A DNA stretch of 64,000 nucleotides, from the NCBI RefSeq assembly GCF_029867415.1, contig NC_081183.1, forward strand, positions 14,690,404 through 14,754,403. Direction: 5' to 3'. A program made the position numbers and the translations under genes. The stretch is from Vicia villosa. Taxonomy: Eukaryota > Streptophyta > Magnoliopsida > Fabales > Fabaceae. Below the pieces are notes generated by a model. That model had not been told where the DNA came from. It searched no databases and saw nothing but the letters and a program-made list of their open reading frames with translations. Shown in pieces: positions 57,627 to 64,000 of this stretch (within the stretch, counting starts at the first letter, position 1; every line of letters starts with the position of its first letter).

Positions 57627-58529
57627 TAGGGGTGATCAAAACCAAACCAACCCATTAAAAAACCGCAAACCAAACCAAACCAAACCAAACCGAAACCGCA
57701 AAAAAACCGCATTTGGTTCGGATTAATTTGGTTCATCTTCTAACAAAACCGCGCGATTCGGTTTGGTTTGCGGTTTGTATTTTGTAAACCGAACCAAACC
57801 GAATCAAATCATATTATGTTACAACCTAACTTTTACTTAACTCACATCGAACCCAAACTTAAATTTATAATACCTTAACCTTATGATTACAAACAATTTT
57901 CTCATCCTTACACACATGATTTTAGTCCCGGTGTTCTCAAATCTCTTATAGCATTATCGCGCCTTCTTTGCCACATTCATCTTCCCTCTTTTTCTATAAT
58001 CTCTACTCTCTTATATTCTTTCTTTTTCACTTTCTCATTTCTATGCAAATGTTTTCTATTTCAGTTTCGTTTTTATCGCACATCTTCTTCTCTAATCATT
58101 CAACTCTTTTGTTTTTTCTTTTTCACCTTCACTAATCTCTCGTCTCGTCTCTTCTATTTTTTTTTCATTCTAATAATTTTTATATTGTTTTATACTATTA
58201 TTTTATGTTTATTATTCCACTTTTGTCTAATTTAATTTTTACAAATTAAATAGAAAGTTATTGTCAAAATATGACGAGTTTTGTTGTTATTTGATAGTGT
58301 ATGAATGTCTATATACAAAGTGATGTTGTAATCTATATGTATATGTATGGTTCAATAAAATATTTATAAGAAACCGAATCAACCGAACCAAACCGCATTA
58401 GTTTGGTTTGGTTTGGTTCGTAATTTTTTTAAAAGCCAACCGAACCAAACCAAACCGCACGACTTTTTCTCTTGCGGTTCATATGATTTTTTCGTCAAAA
58501 CCGCCCAAACCGCACCGCGAACACCCCTA
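57627..58529 (+). mobile_element. Non-autonomous hAT element, copy 9 (903 bp)
   Basis: Intact ends and GTATAAAG on both sides. The right part (CGTCAAAACCGCCC) resembles the left-block copies more than copies 6-8, suggesting exchange between units or an older state. Confidence 0.87.
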
Positions 58530-60099
58530 GTATAAAGTACACGAAAATCTTCCAAAATATTTAAATTTGCAAGTTTAAAAAACTTCGTGACTTTTATGTA
58601 GTATAGCACACAAAATTTTTCCAAAATACCAATGTATGCAAGTTTAACAAACTTCGTGACTTTTATGTATTATAGCATAACACACGAAAATCTTCCAAAA
58701 TACATAAATTTTCCTGTTATACGAACTTCGTTACTTTTATGTAGTATAGCACACAAATATCTTCCAAAAGACCAAATTTTGCAAGTTGAACAAACTTCGT
58801 GACTTTTATGAAGTATAGCACACGAAAATCTTTCAAAATACCAAAAATACAAGTTTAACGAACTTTGTAACTTTTATGTTGTATAACACACGAAAATCTT
58901 CTAAAATACAAAAATTTGCAAGTTTATACGAACTTCGTGACTTTTATGTAGTGTAGCACACGATAATCTTCAAAAATACAAAAATTTGCAAGTTTAACAA
59001 GCTTCGTGACTTTTATGTAGTGTAGTACACAAAAATATTCCAAAATATTAAAATTTGCAAGTTTAACGAACTTCGTGACTTTTATGAAGTATAACACACG
59101 AAAATCTTCCAAAAGACCAAATTTTCAAGTTTAACAAATTCGTGACTTTTATGTAGTATAGCTTACGGAAATCTTCCAAAATACCAAATTTTTCAAGATT
59201 AACAAACTTCGTGACTTTTATGTAGTGTAGTACACGAAAATATTCCAATAGACCAAATTTTGCAAGTTTAACAAACTTCGGGACTTTTACGTAGTATATA
59301 GCGCACGAAAATCATCCAAAAGACTAAATTTTGGAAGTTTTACAAACTTCGTGACTTTTATGTAGTATATATTACACGAAAATCTTCCAAAATATTAAAA
59401 TTTCCAAGTTTAACGAATTTCGTTACTTTTATGTACTATAACACACGAAATTCTTCCAAAAGACCAACTTTTGAAAGTTTAAAAAATTTCGGGACTTTTA
59501 TGTAGTGTTGCACGCGAAAATCTACCAAAATACAAAAATTTATAAGTTTAACGAACTTCGTGACTTTTTTGTAGTATAGCACACGAAAATCTTCCAAATA
59601 CAAAAATTTGTAAGTTTAACGAACTTCGTGACTTTTATGTAGTATAGCACACGAAAATCTTCCAAATTACCAAAATTTGCAAGTTTAACAAACTTCCTGA
59701 CTTTTATGTAGCATAGCACACAAAAATCTTCAAAAATATTAAGATTTGCAAGTTTAACGAAGTTCGTGACTTTTATGTAGTATAACACACGAAAATCTAT
59801 AAATAGACAAAATTTTGCAAGTTTAAAAAACTACGTGACTTTTATGTAGTATAGCACACGAAAATCTTCCAAAATACTAATGTTTACAAGTTTAACAAAC
59901 TCCGTGACTTTTTTGTAGTATAGCACACGATAATCTTCAAAAATACAAAAATTTGCAACTTTAACAAACTTCGTGACTTTTACGTAGTTTATAGCACACG
60001 AATTTCGGGACTTTTACGTAGTATATAGCACACGAAAATCTTTCAAAAGACTAAATTTTGCATGTTTAACAAACTTCATGATTTTTATGTAGTATACAG

Positions 60100-61006
60100 T
60101 AGGGGTGATCAAAACCAAACCAACCCAATAGAAAACCGCAAACCAAACAAAACCAAACCCAACCGAAACCGCAAAAAACCGCATTTGGTTCGGATTAATT
60201 TGGTTCATCTTTTAACAAAACCGCGCGATTCAGTTTGGTTTGCGGTTTGTATTTTGTAAACCGAACCAAACCGAATCAAACCGCATTATGTTACAATCTA
60301 ACTTTTACTTAACTCACATCCAACCCAAACTTAAATTTATAATACCTTAACTTTATGATTACGAACAATTTTCTCATCCTTACACACATGATTTTAGTCC
60401 AGGTCTTCTCAAATCTCTAATAGCATTATCGCGCCTTCTTTGCCACATTCATCTTCCCTCTTTTTATATAATCTCTACTCTCTTATATTCTTTCTTTTTC
60501 ACTTTCTCATTTCTATGCAAATGTTTTCTATTTCAGTTTCGTTTTTATCGCACATCTTCTTCTCTAATCATTCAACTCTTTTGTTTTTTCTTTTTCACCT
60601 TCACTAATGTCTCGTCTCGTCTCTTCTATTTTTTTTCATTCTAATAATTTTTATATTGTTTTATACTATTATTTTATGTTTATTATTCCACTTTTGTCTA
60701 ATTTAATTTTTACAAATTAAATAGAAAGTTATTGTCAAAATATGACGAGTTTTGTTGTTATTTGATAGTGTATGAATGTCTAAATACAAAGTTATGTTGT
60801 CATCTATATGTATATGTATGGTTCAATAAAATATTTATAAAAAACCGAATCAACCGAACCGAACCAAACCGCATTAGTTTGGTTTGGTTTGGTTCGTCTT
60901 TTTCTTAAAAGCCAACCGAACCAAACCAAACCGCACGACTTCTTCTCTTGCAGTTCGGATGATTTTTTCCGTCAAAACCGCCCAAACCGCACCGCAAATA
61001 CCCCTA
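60100..61006 (+). mobile_element. hAT copy 10 with a rearranged right flank
   Basis: The left flank is GTATACAG, a one-base variant of the usual duplication. The element ends ACCCCTA at 61006 but is followed by CTTTTACGTAGTATATAGC, a different part of a monomer, so the right duplication is missing. The satellite was rejoined at or within a few bases of the hAT end. Confidence 0.85.
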
Positions 61007-61027
61007 CTTTTACGTAGTATATAGCAC

Positions 61028-62694
61028 ATGAAAATCATCCAAAAGACTAAATTTTGCAAGTTTAACATACTTCATAACTTTTATGTAGTATATAGTACAC
61101 GAAAATCTTCCAAAATATTAAAATTTGCAAGTTTAACGAATTTTGTAACTTTTATGTACTATAACACACGAAATTCTTCCAAAAGACCAACTTTTGAAAG
61201 TTTAAAAACTTCCTGACTTTTTAATGTAGTATAGCACGCGAAAATCTTCCAAAATACAAAAAATTTCAAGTTTAACGAACTTCGTGACTTTTATGTAGTA
61301 TAGCACACGAAAATCTTCCAAAATACAAAAATTTGCAAGTTTAACGAACTTCGTGACTTTAATGTAGTATAGCACACGAAAATCTTCTAAGATACCAAAA
61401 TTTGCAATATTAACAAATTTCGTGACTTTTATGTTATATATCACACAAAAATCTTCCAAAATATTAAAATTTGCAAATTTAACGAACTTCGTGACTTTTA
61501 TGTAGTATAGCACACGAAAATCTTCCAAAACACTATATTTTACAAGTTTAACAAAGTTCGTAACTTTTATATAATATATCACACAAAAATCTTCCAAAAT
61601 ACCAATGTATGCAAGCTTAACAAACTTCGTGACTTTTATGTAGTATAGCACACGAAAATCTTCCAAAATACCAAAATTTGCAAGTTTAACAAACTTCGTG
61701 ACCTTTATGTAGTATAGTACACAAAAATCTTCCAAAAGACCAAATTTCGCAAGTTTAACAAACTTCATGACTTTTATGTAGTGTAGTACACGAAAATATT
61801 CAACTAAACCAAAATTTGCAAGTTTAACTAACTTTGGGACTTTTACGTAGTATATAGCACATGAAAATCATCAAAAAGACTAAATTTTGCAAGTTTAACA
61901 TACTTCATAACTTTTATGTAGTATATAGTACACGAAAATCTTCCAAAATATTGAAATTTGCAAGTTTAACGAACTTCGTGACTTTTATGTACTATAACAC
62001 ACGAAATTCTTCGAAAAGACCAACTTTTGAATGTTTAAAAAACTTTCGAACTTTTTTATGTAGTATAGCACGCGAAAATCTTTTAAAATACAAAAATTTG
62101 CAAGTTTAACGAACTTCGTGACTTTTAAGTAGTATAGCACACGAAAATCTTCCAAAATACAAAAATTTGCAAGTTTAACGAACTTCTTGACTTTTATGTA
62201 GTATAGCACACGAAAATCTTCCAAAATACCAAAATTTGCAAGTTTAACAAATTTCGTGACTTTTATGTAGTGTAGCACACAAAAATCTTCCAAAATATTA
62301 AAATTTGCAAGTTTAACGAACTTCGTGACTTTTATGTAGTATAACACACAAAAATCTTCCAAAAGACTATATTTTGCAAGTTTAACAAACTTCATGACTT
62401 TTATATAGTATATCACACAAAAATCTTTCAAAATACCAATGTATGCAAGCTTAACAAACTTCGTGACTTTTATGTAGTATAGCACACGAAAATCTTCCAA
62501 AATACCAAAATTTGCAAGCTTAAAAAACTTTGTGGCCTTTATGTAGTATAGTACACAAAAATCTTCCAAAAGACCAAATTTCGCAAGTTTAACAAACTTC
62601 GTGACTTTTATGTAGTGTAGTACACGAAAATATTTCAATAAACCAAATTTTGCAAGTTTAACTAACTTCGAGACTTTTACGTAGTATATAGCAC
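61028..62694. repeat. Higher-order repeat D (~834 bp, two units)
   Basis: The segment starting ATGAAAATCATC(C/A)AAAAGAC recurs at 61028, 61861 and 62695, spacing 833-834 bp, about 12 monomers. Units are less alike than those of repeats A-C, so this part of the array is older or less homogenised. It carries the longest repeat-derived open frames (minus strand, 61202-61768 and 61985-62638). Confidence 0.75.
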
Positions 62695-64000
62695 ATGAAA
62701 ATCACCCAAAAGACTAAATTTTGCAAATTTAACATACTTCATAACTTTAATGTAGTATATAGTACACGAAAATCTTCCAAAATATTAAAATTTGCAAGTT
62801 TAACGAACTTCGTGACTTTTATGTATTATATAGCACACGAAAATCTTTCAAAATTCAAAAATTTGCAAGTTTAACGAACTTCGTGGCTTTTATTTAGTAT
62901 AGCACATGAAAATCATCTAAAATACCAAAATTTGCAAGTTTAACAAACTCCGTGACTTTTATGTAGTATAGCACACAAAAATCTTTCAAAATACAAAAAA
63001 TTGCAAGTTTAACTAACTTCGTGACTTTTATGTAGTGTAGTACACAAAAATATTCCAAAACACCAAATTTCGCAAGTTTTACAAACTTCGGGACTTTTAC
63101 GTAGTATATAGCACACAAAAATCTGTCAAAAGAATAAATTTTGCAAGTTTAAAAAACTTCATGACTTTTATGTAGTATATAGTACACGGAAATCTTCTAA
63201 AATATTAAAATTTGCAAGTTTAACTAACTTTATGACTTTTATGTAATATAGCACACGAAAATCTTCCAAAATACAAAAATTTGCAAGTTTAACGAACTTC
63301 GTGACTTTTACGTAGTGTAGCATACGAAAATCTTCCAAAATACCAAATTTCGCAAGTTTAACAAACTTCGTGACTTTTATGTAGTATAGCACACGAAACT
63401 CTTCCAAAAGACCAAATTTTGCAAGTTTAACAAACTTCGTGACTTTTATGTAGTATAGCTTACGGAAATCTTTTAAAATACCAATGTATACAAGTTTAAC
63501 GAACTTCATGACTTTTATGTAGTATAGCACACGAAAATCTTTTAAAAGACTAAATTTTGCAAGTTTAACAAACTTTATGACTTTTATGTAGTATATAGTA
63601 CACGGAAATCTTCCAAAATGATAAAATTTGCAAGTTAAACAAACTTCGTGACTATTGTGTAGTATAGCACATAAAAATCTTCCAAAATACCAATGTATGC
63701 AAGTTTAACAAACTTCGTGACTTTTATGTAGTATAGCATATCACACGAAAATATTCCAAAATATCAAAATTAGCAAGTTTAACAAACATCGTGACATTTA
63801 TGTTGTATAGCACACGAACATCTTCCAATGTACAAACATTTGCAAGTTTAACAAACTTCGTGACTTTTATGTAGTATAGCACACAAAAATCTTCTTAAGT
63901 ACCAATTTTTGCAAGTTTAACGAACTTCGTGACTTTTATGTAGCACACGAAAATCTTTCAAAATACAAAAATTTGCAAGTTTAACGAACTTCGTGACTTT

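Larger units (their letters stand above)
30074..64000. repeat. Satellite array, ~69-bp monomer (right block)
   Basis: This is the same satellite as 1-10332, continuing to the window end without a gene. The monomer composition changes along the block: about 2.64-kb HORs without hAT to 43.4 kb, about 4.5-kb HORs with hAT to 60.1 kb, about 0.83-kb repeats at 61.0-62.7 kb, then monomers resembling the 31-34 kb part. Minus-strand frames here read like EDFRVLYYIKVTKFVKLA over and over; they follow from the 69-bp period. Confidence 0.95.

Overview
The window is nuclear DNA of a flowering plant, most likely a Fabeae legume (pea, vetch or grass-pea group). It consists of satellite DNA, captured copies of one small DNA transposon, and a single young, very large Ty3/gypsy retrotransposon of the Ogre type. 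I see no ordinary host gene. The legume call rests on the Ogre architecture: 5.1-kb LTRs, an extra ORF before gag, an intron between protease and reverse transcriptase, and an expected full length near 22.8 kb. The genus cannot be fixed from the sequence alone.

Layout. 1-10332: an AT-rich satellite with a monomer of about 69 bp, organised in a 2652-bp higher-order repeat (HOR) that carries a 901-bp non-autonomous hAT element. 10333-29973: the Ogre element on the + strand. 29974-30073: a run of 100 N that cuts off the 3' LTR. 30074-64000: the same satellite again, as HORs of about 2.64 kb without hAT (to about 43.4 kb), about 4.5 kb with hAT (44.1-60.1 kb) and about 0.83 kb (61.0-62.7 kb). All ten hAT copies sit at the same satellite position. 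Eight carry an 8-bp duplication of GTATAAAG on the left; seven of these keep it on both sides, and two were truncated by one shared deletion. One insertion was therefore amplified with the array.

Ogre parts in order: 5' LTR 10333-15460 (TATA box at 11908; tRNA-like insert; several families of short stem-loops), primer binding site 15467-15484, leader, ORF1 16256-17779 (function unknown, plant-mobile-domain-like), gag-pro 18108-22136, intron 22133-22483, RT-RNaseH-RNaseH-integrase to 25949, a structured 2-kb 3' UTR, a purine-rich tract, and 3' LTR from 27996. The three long ORFs are uninterrupted and the two LTRs differ at only about 5 of 1978 comparable bases, so the insertion is recent and may be active. 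Unspliced RNA would give Gag-Pro. Splicing removes the Gag-Pro stop, which lies inside the splice donor, and keeps the frame into Pol.

The most novel signal is RNA structure. Three tandem hairpins directly behind pol keep their shape through paired compensatory changes. A second hairpin family with a near-constant CAAGGC-type loop and changing stems occurs both just upstream of the primer binding site and again upstream of the 3' LTR. Further stem-loop families occur in the LTR and in the intron. These look like repeated structured elements of the Ogre genomic RNA, with export, packaging or splicing control as candidate roles.
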